DNA of 21,170 bases from CAZEYT01 sp964516295. GTDB taxonomy: Bacteria; Verrucomicrobiota; Verrucomicrobiia; Chthoniobacterales; Terrimicrobiaceae. Of this stretch, positions 7,157 to 15,105 are shown in pieces. Made by a program: the position numbers and the translations under genes. How positions within the stretch are numbered: position 1 is the first letter of the stretch; each line of letters starts with the position of its first letter. Under the pieces are notes generated by a model. That model was given only the letters and a program-made list of their open reading frames with translations. It did not search any database and had not been told where the DNA came from. Location of the stretch: assembly GCA_964516295.1 (NCBI GenBank), contig CAZEYT010000048.1:1-21170 (forward strand), written 5' to 3'.

Positions 7157-8365
7157 ATGCAAAGCCTAAACAACCTCTACGAGGCCGCAATGGAGATTCG
7201 CCTTCTCCTCATGCCGTTCGCCTTCGTGCTCTCCGTCATCGGCATTGGTGAAATGGGCTGGCGCGCTGGTTCCGATCCTCGCGCCATCCTAGGCGCGATC
7301 CTGAAGGTCACCCTCGTCGTCGGTCTGCTCGCCGTCTATCCGACCATGATGGAAGGCGGCCAGAAAGCCTTCGTCGAACTTCGCACCAAGTTTACCGACT
7401 CGCGGGATGCCAAGTTCAACCAGCTCCTCCGCTCGCGCATCGAGAATCAGCCCTCCGACTCGTGGACCGACCTCGGAAAAATCGTGCCCGCCGCCATCGG
7501 CTATTTCTTCCAGGGCATCGGTCGCTTCGCCCTCATCATCCTGCGGTTCTTTCAGGACTTCGCCATCGCGGGATTGATCGCCGTCTCGCCGCTCTTGATT
7601 GGATTCCTGTTCTTTTCCTTCACCCAATCCTTCGGGGTCCAGTTCGGCGTCACCTCGCTCACGGTGCTCCTCTGGCACGTCGCCATTTGCCTCGTGGACA
7701 TCGTGATCGTCGCCATCAGCGACACCCTCTTTATGCCTATCACCGCTGGAGGTCTCACCCAGACCGGTCAGAACCTCATCACCGTCCAAAACTGGCTCCT
7801 CTTCCCATTCATCATGGCCTTCGCCTGCTTCGTAACGGTGATCTTCTACTTCTCCGTTCCGTTTGTGGCAGGCGCGATCATGAAGGGTGCCAGCGGCACC
7901 ACCGCATCGTTGCAGGCTGGTATTCAGGGCAGCATGCAGGCGGCAGGACTCGCTCTCGGCACCGGGCTTACCGCAGCCGGAGCCGCCGCCACCTTCGGCG
8001 GTTCCACCGCGGTGCAGGCCGCCATGACGGGCGCCCAAGCCGCGGCGGGAACGGCCAATGCCTCCGGTCGTCTCGCCGGCGAAGCCGCGGGCAGCGTGGC
8101 GGCGGGCGCGGGAGGCTCCGACGTTCCACCGCCGCCGCCCATCCCGTCCGCCGGCGATTCCGTGACCAGCTCCGATCACCCCGCGATGGTCGCGCACCAG
8201 ACCGCACCAAACGCCTTCGCCGTTGTGGATCACGACCGCGGCACGGTCTCTCACCATCGCGGCAGCCTCTCCACCCCGCACGCCGCCCAGGCGGCCTTCA
8301 ACTCGCACTACGCCAAGGCCCAACCGCTGCCGCCGGACTCCCCGCTCGCCCGCCGCCATTCCTGA
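7157..8365 (+). CDS. trbL: TrbL/VirB6-like polytopic T4SS protein
   Basis: The protein has 402 residues. It has hydrophobic segments near residues 15-32, 43-60, 110-130, 133-158, 163-190 and 212-240, the multi-span core of the TrbL/VirB6 family. A Gly/Ala-rich low-complexity region (about 240-325) follows, then a Pro/His-rich hydrophilic tail. VirB6 homologues form part of the inner-membrane channel through which DNA passes. The long Ala/Gly tail is common in TrbL. The start codon is 3 nt from the start codon of the opposite-strand small gene, and trbF starts 8 nt after the stop. Confidence 0.88.
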   Translation: MQSLNNLYEAAMEIRLLLMPFAFVLSVIGIGEMGWRAGSDPRAILGAILKVTLVVGLLAVYPTMMEGGQKAFVELRTKFTDSRDAKFNQLLRSRIENQPSDSWTDLGKIVPAAIGYFFQGIGRFALIILRFFQDFAIAGLIAVSPLLIGFLFFSFTQSFGVQFGVTSLTVLLWHVAICLVDIVIVAISDTLFMPITAGGLTQTGQNLITVQNWLLFPFIMAFACFVTVIFYFSVPFVAGAIMKGASGTTASLQAGIQGSMQAAGLALGTGLTAAGAAATFGGSTAVQAAMTGAQAAAGTANASGRLAGEAAGSVAAGAGGSDVPPPPPIPSAGDSVTSSDHPAMVAHQTAPNAFAVVDHDRGTVSHHRGSLSTPHAAQAAFNSHYAKAQPLPPDSPLARRHS

Positions 8366-8373
8366 TCCCAACC

Positions 8374-9006
8374 ATGAAACTCTCCGCCGTCGCCGCCATC
8401 ACAAACAACCTCATCGCCGCCCGCTTCTGGATGGCGCTGGCCCTCTTCGCCACCGCTGCCGCGGTCGCCGCTCCATATCTGACGATCCAGGCGATGAAGC
8501 AGCGCGAAAAGGTCGTCATCCTCGACCCGGGTGGAACGCTGATCTACGCCCCACTGCTCGGCTTCGAGGAAGCCGGCAACCTTCACGCCTACCACGTCCG
8601 CCTCGCGTGCCTGGCGCTCCTCCAACGCAACCCCGTCGGCCCCGACCTGCCCGACCTCCTCAAACGCCTCTACCTCGAAGACCCCGCCCGCAAAAAGGCC
8701 GCCGCCCTCTACCGGACGCAGAATCCCGAGTTCAAGGAGAAGCAAATCCATCAGAAAGTCGAGGTCACCAAAATCGACATCCTTGACACCCGCAAAATCA
8801 GCGACGGCGCCGGGCAGTCCTACGAAGCCGTCAGCGTCAAAGCCGCTGGCAATCTCATCCGCACCGGCACGGTCAAAGGCCTCGAATTCCGCGAACCCGC
8901 CCGCTTCACCATCGAATTCCTCTTCATTAGGAACCCCGATCTTCTCGGGAATGGGCGCCTCCCGCTCGTTGTGCAGGATTTCACTTATTCGGAAAAGTCG
9001 CTGTAG
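8374..9006 (+). CDS. trbF: TrbF/VirB8-like T4SS protein
   Basis: The protein has 210 residues with a short cytoplasmic N-terminus, one membrane helix (about 18-36) and a periplasmic domain of NTF2-like size that ends VVQDFTYSEKSL. Bitopic topology, length and position after TrbL fit TrbF/VirB8, an assembly factor linking the inner-membrane platform to the core complex. The ATG at 8374 is the first after the trbL stop; the same frame is open far upstream only as a shadow of trbL. In related elements trbG follows directly. Here the next same-strand gene is 5.2 kb away because a defence operon intervenes. Confidence 0.78.
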   Translation: MKLSAVAAITNNLIAARFWMALALFATAAAVAAPYLTIQAMKQREKVVILDPGGTLIYAPLLGFEEAGNLHAYHVRLACLALLQRNPVGPDLPDLLKRLYLEDPARKKAAALYRTQNPEFKEKQIHQKVEVTKIDILDTRKISDGAGQSYEAVSVKAAGNLIRTGTVKGLEFREPARFTIEFLFIRNPDLLGNGRLPLVVQDFTYSEKSL

Positions 9007-9069
9007 AGCGTTGAGTGATTTGGAACGGGCATGGCAGCCATCGGCTGAAAATCCTTCAACTCGCTGCAC

Positions 9070-9813
9070 TCAGTTTTTGCCACCTGAACCGGTCACTTCA
9101 AAGATTCTAGAATAGTTTTGGGTGATGGAATCCTCCACATTTTCTCGATTGCAGCGCCATTGGGTTGCAAGCCATTCAAGCACGTCTGCGACACTGGACG
9201 GTTTATCAGGTATTTTTCCTCTGCACACAAAGGGACCATCTGTTTCCGTTAGTATGGCATTTCGAGGCACTAGGCGAATAAGTTCCGCCCATTTAGTGGT
9301 TCGAATCATCGCAGTGTTCACCGAGATCAGGTGCCCGGCATCAAAAACTTTCGTCAATTGAGCTTTGCTGCCGGAGAACCAATGGAAAACGGCATTTCGA
9401 ACGCCTGCTTCCTTGAGGTGGGAAAGCACCTCATCCTCCGCTCCTCGAGAGTGAAGGGTGATGAAGCGGGGCCTGTCGGCAATACTCGGTAAAATGGCGG
9501 CGAGCGACTGTTCCTGAACTGTTCGGCCCGAACGACCTCCGTAGGAAAAATCTAGGCCTATCTCGCCGATGAGATACGCGTCCTTGGCCATCGCAACGAA
9601 TTTGGCGACCTCTTTGGAATGATCTTTCCAAGCAAGCGGATGAAGACCCAACGCAGGTCGCACATACTTGAAACCCTTTAAATGTTGCTGTGCCAAGGCG
9701 AAGTGACTGGGCAAATACGTGACGGCCACGACATCGGTTAATTCGCGTTCGGCCTCCGTAGCGACAGCGAGCGGATTCGGGTAAAGGTCGATGTGACAGT
9801 GGGTATCAATCAT
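9070..9813 (-). CDS. qatD: QatD, TatD-family metal-dependent hydrolase
   Basis: The protein has 247 residues. All TatD metal ligands are present: His5 and His7 (DTHCHID), Glu84 (GEIGLDF), His121 (TLHSRGA), His144 (VFHWFSG) and Asp192 (TETDGPF). TatD enzymes are TIM-barrel DNases or phosphohydrolases; in QatABCD systems the TatD-like subunit is required for anti-phage protection. The ATG at 9813 overlaps the qatC stop by 8 nt and places the HxH motif at residue 5, the usual TatD position. A longer frame to 9858 adds only residues that overlap qatC. It is the last gene of the minus-strand operon and ends convergent with trbF. Confidence 0.92.
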   Translation of the reverse strand: MIDTHCHIDLYPNPLAVATEAERELTDVVAVTYLPSHFALAQQHLKGFKYVRPALGLHPLAWKDHSKEVAKFVAMAKDAYLIGEIGLDFSYGGRSGRTVQEQSLAAILPSIADRPRFITLHSRGAEDEVLSHLKEAGVRNAVFHWFSGSKAQLTKVFDAGHLISVNTAMIRTTKWAELIRLVPRNAILTETDGPFVCRGKIPDKPSSVADVLEWLATQWRCNRENVEDSITQNYSRIFEVTGSGGKN

Positions 9814-11164
9814 TCCTGATTCCGCCCAACTGGCGAGCAGCAACGCTGCCCTTTTCACGTATCCAGACCGTAACTTCGTCGAGCATTCGCCTGACTACCG
9901 CCGCATAATTATCTAGTTCATCAATGGGTAAATGTCCGTTTGCCATCAACTTGTGCCCGATTAACTTTATTGTGGGGTCGCTTTTTATGAGACCCAAAAG
10001 CGCGTGGAAATCTGCGTATTTTTCGGGAGGGGCTGCGAATACGTCATTTCCATACGCCTCGTCATCAGCACCAACAGCGTGCATACTCGCACGTCGGAAT
10101 AGGCAAGGAATGCAAGTTCCGCAGCCTTTTGCTTCCCGGTTCGCCCAGTGCGTCTTTCGTCCAGCCTTGCCGCATGAGTTTGTTTTGGCGCTCGCAGCGC
10201 GGAGCAAATCGGGGAAACGACATTCCTGCACCATCTCGCCTTTAGTTTTGAGGGCGTAGGGATTCAAAATCGAATTCTGCAAACCTGCCAGCTCCACCGC
10301 ATCTTGGAGTAGCTCCAAGAAATATGGATGCACGGTCCGTGTGCTACACGCTCCGCGTCTGCTCGAATTCAACGGCATGTTGAGCGCGATAGGACCGTTT
10401 TCGGGGATAGCTAGAGGGACGGCGGGGCCAATCATATTGGCCGCATACAAACCCAGTCCGATAAAAACGAGCGACCGGCTGCGGAAGCTTTTTTCGAACA
10501 CAAACTTCCCCAACGCCTCCTCTTCTTCGGCCAGTGCTCTGACACCCGTCCTTACCTGCAAATGCGAAATTCGTCCGGGAAATCGGCTCTCAAGGAGTAT
10601 TCGGAGATTGTCCTGGTCTGTGCCGGGACCTGAGACGTGCCCATCGTAGTGACTGACGAACTGCAATCGTTGCCGGTCATTCGCCGCAAGCGCATCAAGC
10701 GCGCCGATAAATGAATCCAACCCTCCCGAGAGCAGCGTGACGGTCGGCGACGCAGGATAACCTTTGGCACGTCTACGCCTATTAGGTCTAACCGCTTGGA
10801 AACCTCGCGCAGCTTGGACGAAATTGAAGGACCACCTGTCGCCAGTAAGAAAGGAAACGGCATCTTCGAGTGCACTGCTCGCATCACTCCACTCATCTGG
10901 TTCTTGAAGCGGGATTGTCAGTTCGAATGTTCGAGTCCACCTATCAGGAGTCGCGCTCCGAGAAAGTATTTTGTCTGCGGCATAGACCACCGTCGAAATG
11001 AACAAAAAGTCCAGAGCGCGGATATTCACTTGCCGCGACCTATCAACGATTTCGCTGAAATTGATATCGAGAAGAAAGCTTCGCTGAAGACCCGGCACCC
11101 TGAGAAGTGTCGTGGTAAACTCGTGGGCCGAGGCGCCGGGTTGTTGTTCTACGATAATTTCCAT
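9806..11164 (-). CDS. qatC: QatC, QueC-like PP-loop ATPase
   Basis: The protein has 452 residues. The N-terminal part (to about 138) is specific to the defence family. It is followed by a QueC-like domain with the PP-loop SGGLDS at 146-151 and a zinc-type cysteine cluster at Cys331, Cys348, Cys351 and Cys354 (CGTCIPC). QueC makes 7-cyano-7-deazaguanine from a carboxylated deazaguanine. In Qat systems the paralogue is part of a defence complex, and its substrate is a matter of current research. Both motifs are intact. The gene starts 8 nt after the qatB stop and overlaps qatD. Base composition is visibly less GC-rich than the flanking T4SS genes, consistent with transfer. Confidence 0.93.
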   Translation of the reverse strand: MEIIVEQQPGASAHEFTTTLLRVPGLQRSFLLDINFSEIVDRSRQVNIRALDFLFISTVVYAADKILSRSATPDRWTRTFELTIPLQEPDEWSDASSALEDAVSFLTGDRWSFNFVQAARGFQAVRPNRRRRAKGYPASPTVTLLSGGLDSFIGALDALAANDRQRLQFVSHYDGHVSGPGTDQDNLRILLESRFPGRISHLQVRTGVRALAEEEEALGKFVFEKSFRSRSLVFIGLGLYAANMIGPAVPLAIPENGPIALNMPLNSSRRGACSTRTVHPYFLELLQDAVELAGLQNSILNPYALKTKGEMVQECRFPDLLRAASAKTNSCGKAGRKTHWANREAKGCGTCIPCLFRRASMHAVGADDEAYGNDVFAAPPEKYADFHALLGLIKSDPTIKLIGHKLMANGHLPIDELDNYAAVVRRMLDEVTVWIREKGSVAARQLGGIRND

Positions 11165-11172
11165 ATTCGGCC

Positions 11173-12102
11173 TTACTCGGTAATGAACACCGAAATGGTA
11201 TTCTCTAGAATGGCATCAATGATTGTTGCTCCCTCGGTGCCTCCCCACTCGACTTGGGTTAAATCTTTACGGCCCGCCCGCTCCGATTCCAAGCGACCCG
11301 CAACATATTCGCGGGCCTGATTTAGCACCTTGTCTGCTGCTTCGAAGCCGTGTTTGACCGCTTCGTGCTCGCTGAAAAAAGTTTTAAACCTCTCCATGAT
11401 GTAACATTCGAAAAGGCGTTCGATGACATCCTGAAGATCATAGGCTGATTCAACGAACGCTTGCTCAGTCTCTTCAAATGTTTCGGCCTCGTCACAAATT
11501 TCCTCCATCACGACGGCCAACGCATCACGTAGCTCCGTATCGATGAGGAGATTGGTTTCGGCAGCAAGGACATCGACAATTGCGAGGGCAATTTTGTCGG
11601 CAGGGAGCCCGTCGACCGAGATGCCCGCATTCGCCAACGCATCTCGAAGTCCGACCCGCGGAACGTCGCTGATGAATGACGCCAACCGACCGGCCACCGG
11701 ACGAACCGATGAACTTCCAGAGGTTCGCGCCGCCCGGGCACGTCCTCTACCTCTGGCTCTCCCCGTTGAAGCAGTCGCGGTGCCTCCTCCCGCACCGCTA
11801 CCTGATCCACTTCCGCGAATAGCAGACGTCCTGCTACTCCATTCGGCCCTAGATGGGAGAGCAGGAAGATTTGTCAGAAGTTCTCCAAGTTTGTCGGCTG
11901 CGCCGGACGGCGGCAATGTTCCAAAATTAGTCGGCAACTCGCCAAAACCTGCCTCGCTGTCGTCTCGAAGCTGCTGCACAAAATCACTAATAATCTCGTG
12001 GGCGCGCTTAGGTTCCAAAACCTCCGGCTTCAGTGCGTTTGTGACATCGGTCATTATGCCGGACCACTGAGGTGTCGGTGTATACGCTGCGGAAGTTCCC
12101 AT
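11173..12102 (-). CDS. qatB: QatB defence protein
   Basis: The protein has 309 residues. It opens with MGTSAAYTPTPQW, the start typical of QatB proteins (MGTSxS...P..W). A Gly/Ser/Arg-rich linker at about 96-130 divides an N-terminal region from an all-helical C-terminal domain with long acidic helices. QatB has no known catalytic motif and none is visible; it is an essential partner of the other Qat subunits. Its start is 3 nt from the qatA stop, and qatC begins 8 nt after it, so the operon order is A-B-C-D as in known systems. The call rests on the N-terminal signature plus neighbours. Confidence 0.88.
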   Translation of the reverse strand: MGTSAAYTPTPQWSGIMTDVTNALKPEVLEPKRAHEIISDFVQQLRDDSEAGFGELPTNFGTLPPSGAADKLGELLTNLPALPSRAEWSSRTSAIRGSGSGSGAGGGTATASTGRARGRGRARAARTSGSSSVRPVAGRLASFISDVPRVGLRDALANAGISVDGLPADKIALAIVDVLAAETNLLIDTELRDALAVVMEEICDEAETFEETEQAFVESAYDLQDVIERLFECYIMERFKTFFSEHEAVKHGFEAADKVLNQAREYVAGRLESERAGRKDLTQVEWGGTEGATIIDAILENTISVFITE

Positions 12103-12105
12103 GAC

Positions 12106-13970
12106 TTATTTCCTCTCGATTTTGGCAGCCTTCCCGGCTCGGCCACCTTGCTTACTCAAATATTGTAACAGATCGTCCGCGAGAGTTTTGAGCGGAGGAT
12201 TGTTCTTGGACAACACACTGAGTTGGGGAAGGAGCGCAGGAGGTAATTTCTCCGATGGAAGCTGCTTAATCATGTCGACGGTTCTCTGCATAGTTTCATT
12301 GCGGGACTCCGCAAGCCTGAACACGGCCTTATAGCCATCGCCCGACTCTGGATCTCGCTGAATATGTTTCGATAGCAGTCCAAATAGACTGTCGATTTCG
12401 TCATCTCGGAGATCCTTCATGGTCGCAGGCGCAACTTTCCGACCCATTTCCGTGAGCATGCCATCATAGGCGGCTCGCACAACAGGAGGAACAAGGGTCA
12501 GTCCAAGGAGCGATGAAGCGAGCCGGTCGCGAACCAGCCAGAAGTAATCTGACAAATCCACTCCGGTAAGCTTTGGCTCCATCGCGATCCACCGCTTCAG
12601 GCTTTCCCTCTCCCACCCTTTCGGGATTTCGCCTCCGGCTTCCATGGCCACGATTTCTTTCGGTGTTTCATTTTGCGCTTGATGCCAGCCCGCCAATTCC
12701 TTGAAGCGCTCATCCGCCGAATATTCCAAAAGCATCAGCTTCAAAAGAACGGCGTCCTGAAGCGAATCCATTCGGGCAACTTTCGACAGTTTGCGCCGCA
12801 ATGTGAACGCGTTCAGAAACCGTTTAACCTGCCGGGGATTGCCTTTCAGATTTTCGGTGAACATAGGAGCGGCACCCGCGGTAAAAGATAGCGACTCTTT
12901 TAGCTCTTTCGGCAAGGCTTCTCCCTTTAGAACTGCACCAATGTCTGCGAGACCAAACGTGCTAAATCGGTTACTCAAACGCTGTTTCTCACAGGCAGCC
13001 ACGCACAATCTGAAGTTCTCCGGCGACAGGTCTCGCTGTGCAAACAGCAGAGTCATGTAGGTCTCAATTTCCGCGGGAGAAAGCCGGGGTAAATGATACG
13101 GAATTTGTATCAGCTTCTCCACGTAGTCTCGAACGAGCTGGGCGCTCGCTTCGGTTTGTGAAGTGAGTTCGGCTGCCGCTCTCGCGGCATCGAGCGAGTC
13201 GCGGTAGCGAACAGCAATCGCATGCCGAACAATCCGAGGGTCGGCACCGATGACAAAGGCAGTGTTTCCGACATTTAAGAATAGCTTGATGGCTTCGAGA
13301 TTCTCGACAATTCGGTCAGGGGAGCAGCGGTCCAAGTCGTCGATGAGGACGACCAACGCTTTGAAGTTTGTCTTTTTGAGCAGGTCGCCGAATGCCTCGC
13401 GGAAATCTCGAACCTCGGTGATTTCACTATCGGGGTCAGGCCAAGACGGCTTAAGCAAGCTCTCCATATGTTCGCTCGTCACTGCCTCAGCCGCACTTGG
13501 GGCGCCTTGCGAGGAAAAGAGACCTTTCAGCGCTCCCATGAAACCGGGAATGGCAGTGGCACCTCCTGTTGCATATGCCAAGACGGCGGGTAACGCGACG
13601 TTATCCCAGCCCATCTTCATGACACGCATCCAATTGACCCGGCCAATTAACTTTGCCGCTTGGTCTTTGAGTGCATCAGGAAAACGCTTGTGGCCTGTGC
13701 AAGCTGTTTTAGAATGGAAGAGATGAGAGCGCTTTTTGCGTCGTCATAGCCCTCGAAAAGCCAGGCGTCGAAATAGAGAACAGCGATATCGTCGTTCTCT
13801 CCCAGCTTGGCCTCTAGCATCTTCATGATACTGGTTTTTCCATTACCCCAGTCCCCAAAGACCCCCATCGTGACCGGCAATAGCTTCGCGTCGGATACGA
13901 CCTCGGCTATCAACTCCGCATGAACCCTGAACCCAATTAGGTCATCAATCGTCTCGTTATCAGTCCACAC
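12106..13970 (-). CDS. qatA: QatA, KAP-family P-loop NTPase (apparent single-base frameshift)
   Basis: Two overlapping frames together make one KAP NTPase of about 621 residues. The first (GTG at 13970 to a stop at 13647, 107 residues) begins MWTDNET, the usual QatA start, and has Walker A GDWGNGKTS at 39-47. An in-frame TAG lies four codons upstream of this GTG, which fixes the start. The second frame carries Walker B VVLIDDLDRCSPDR and runs to the stop at 12106. The join falls at a run of four T's on the coding strand (around 13681-13684). One extra T there would read SVFPDALKDQAAKLIGRVNW and restore the whole protein. Either the gene is freshly broken or this is a sequencing or assembly error; everything else looks intact. 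The family function is ATP-driven, membrane-associated phage defence. Confidence 0.88.
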
Positions 13971-14211
13971 GCCGCGACACTACCCATTACCCCGCAAATG
14001 TCAGCCCGATTATGTGCGGAGCATTCCCTGCCAATCTTGACGCTGAAGCCATTGCTTCAATTCCGGCCACCAAATTTCATCAACGTCGATATCCGTTGGA
14101 AGCGCGAATGAACGGTCTTCACGGAGCCTCCTATCGCTCGGAATCCTGGCGACCGGTCCCCAAAATGGGCTGACGCGAACCTCACTGGGGACCATCGGGT
14201 TCACCCGGCTA
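13971..14211. other. Junction between qatA and the second T4SS half: possible remnant, no clear gene
   Basis: This stretch should hold the promoter of the minus-strand qat operon, but I could not pick a convincing -35/-10 pair. On the minus strand a frame is open from 14330 to 14010 (106 codons) and ends with IWWPELKQWLQRQDWQGML, which looks protein-like. However, its upstream part runs antisense into trbG, and no start has a ribosome site. It may be the tail of a degraded gene left at the insertion boundary. I do not recognise it. Confidence 0.3.
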
Positions 14212-14237
14212 AAGTTGCTCCCGACTGGGAGCAGAGC
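14212..14237. promoter_or_regulatory. Palindromic operator-like element, copy 2 (upstream of trbG)
   Basis: TGCTCCC (14216-14222), spacer GACT, GGGAGCA (14227-14233) repeat the 7-bp inverted repeat found at 2404-2421, with the same AAGT before it and G-GC after it. The centre is about 41 bp before the trbG ATG, close to the 45 bp seen for trbC. The sequence AAAGTT just before it could be part of a promoter. The likely role is an operator for the second T4SS half-operon. Confidence 0.65.
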
Positions 14238-14265
14238 CGAATGATTTCTGTGCCACGTTGGGCGC

Positions 14266-15105
14266 ATGAAATTTCTCGCGCCATTGGCGTTTCTGCTGTT
14301 TCCGCTGGCGCTCCACGCCGGAGCGATCATTCAACGCCCTCTCGATGAATTCGTCATCGCCGAGGTGCCGACGGCCTTAAAGTCGGGCACGACGACGATC
14401 ATGTTCCCGGGAGAGGTCTCGGGCCTTTTCGCGAAGTCGGTCGCGGTGCAGGAGCAGGCGAATGCGGGATTCCTGATTTCGTTTACCCCGGGGAACTTCT
14501 ATTTCACGATTCGGGCGCTGCGACCGGACGCGGAGGACCATCTCACGGTCATGTTCGAGCGGAAGGCGTATGTCCTTCATCTCACCGCCTCCGAGAAGCC
14601 ACTCTACGCCCTCACGTTCTTTCGGGAAGGCCGGGTAGGGAAGGAAGGCGGGCGCGGGGCGGTTGCGCCGGAGCGACTGCTCTCGCTGCTGGATAAGGCG
14701 AAGGCGTATCCGCTGCTGGCCAAGGAACGCTCGGACGCGCTGGCGGGAGTGCTTCACGCCGCGCCCGACGCGACCAGCTACTACGACGATTTTACCGTCC
14801 GCATCCGCGACGTATGGAGGTTCGAGCAGGAAGACACGCTGGTTTTTCGGCTGGAGTTCGAGAACGCGTCCGACGCGGCCATCTTTTACAACCCCCAGGA
14901 CCTCGCCGTGCGGCTGGAGGATCGGATTTACACGCAATCCATCGCCGATGCGGCGGGCGTGATGCCGCCCAAGTCGGTCACGCCCGCGTTCTTCGCGATC
15001 ACCGGTGACGGCCAGGGCGGTCGGAACCATCTCGCCCCCGCCAACCCGTGGAACGTCCTCGTAATCCGCGCTAACTCCCAAGCCTTCGTCCCCGCCACCA
15101 AATGA
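14266..15105 (+). CDS. trbG: TrbG/VirB9-like periplasmic T4SS protein
   Basis: The protein has 279 residues with a signal peptide (1-18, cut after LHA). The N-terminal domain (about 25-120) has the alternating beta pattern of VirB9/TrbG, with a T-x-x-x-F-P stretch and YVLHLTASEKPLYALTFF. The C-terminal domain (about 165-275) is also beta-rich, with the segment DTLVFRLEFEN. VirB9 forms the outer-membrane core complex with VirB7 and VirB10. The assignment relies on the signal peptide, fold pattern and position directly before TrbI; the C-terminal half matches typical VirB9 only weakly. The stop overlaps the trbI start (ATGA). Confidence 0.65.
   Translation: MKFLAPLAFLLFPLALHAGAIIQRPLDEFVIAEVPTALKSGTTTIMFPGEVSGLFAKSVAVQEQANAGFLISFTPGNFYFTIRALRPDAEDHLTVMFERKAYVLHLTASEKPLYALTFFREGRVGKEGGRGAVAPERLLSLLDKAKAYPLLAKERSDALAGVLHAAPDATSYYDDFTVRIRDVWRFEQEDTLVFRLEFENASDAAIFYNPQDLAVRLEDRIYTQSIADAAGVMPPKSVTPAFFAITGDGQGGRNHLAPANPWNVLVIRANSQAFVPATK

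Noticed and set aside
7289..8371. 360-codon open frame on the minus strand
   Set aside because: It is antisense to trbL; the product is a low-complexity Gly/Asp/Glu-rich sequence with no membrane or catalytic pattern.
9033..9050. Terminator hairpin CAGCC-ATC-GGCTG between trbF and qatD
   Set aside because: The stem is only 5 bp with no T-run in either useful direction; too weak to call.
13640..13700. Programmed -1 ribosomal frameshifting in qatA
   Set aside because: The direction fits, but the site CGTTTTCC is not a classical slippery heptamer, and no clear downstream stem was seen. Known QatA proteins are read in one frame, so a lost base or sequence error is simpler.
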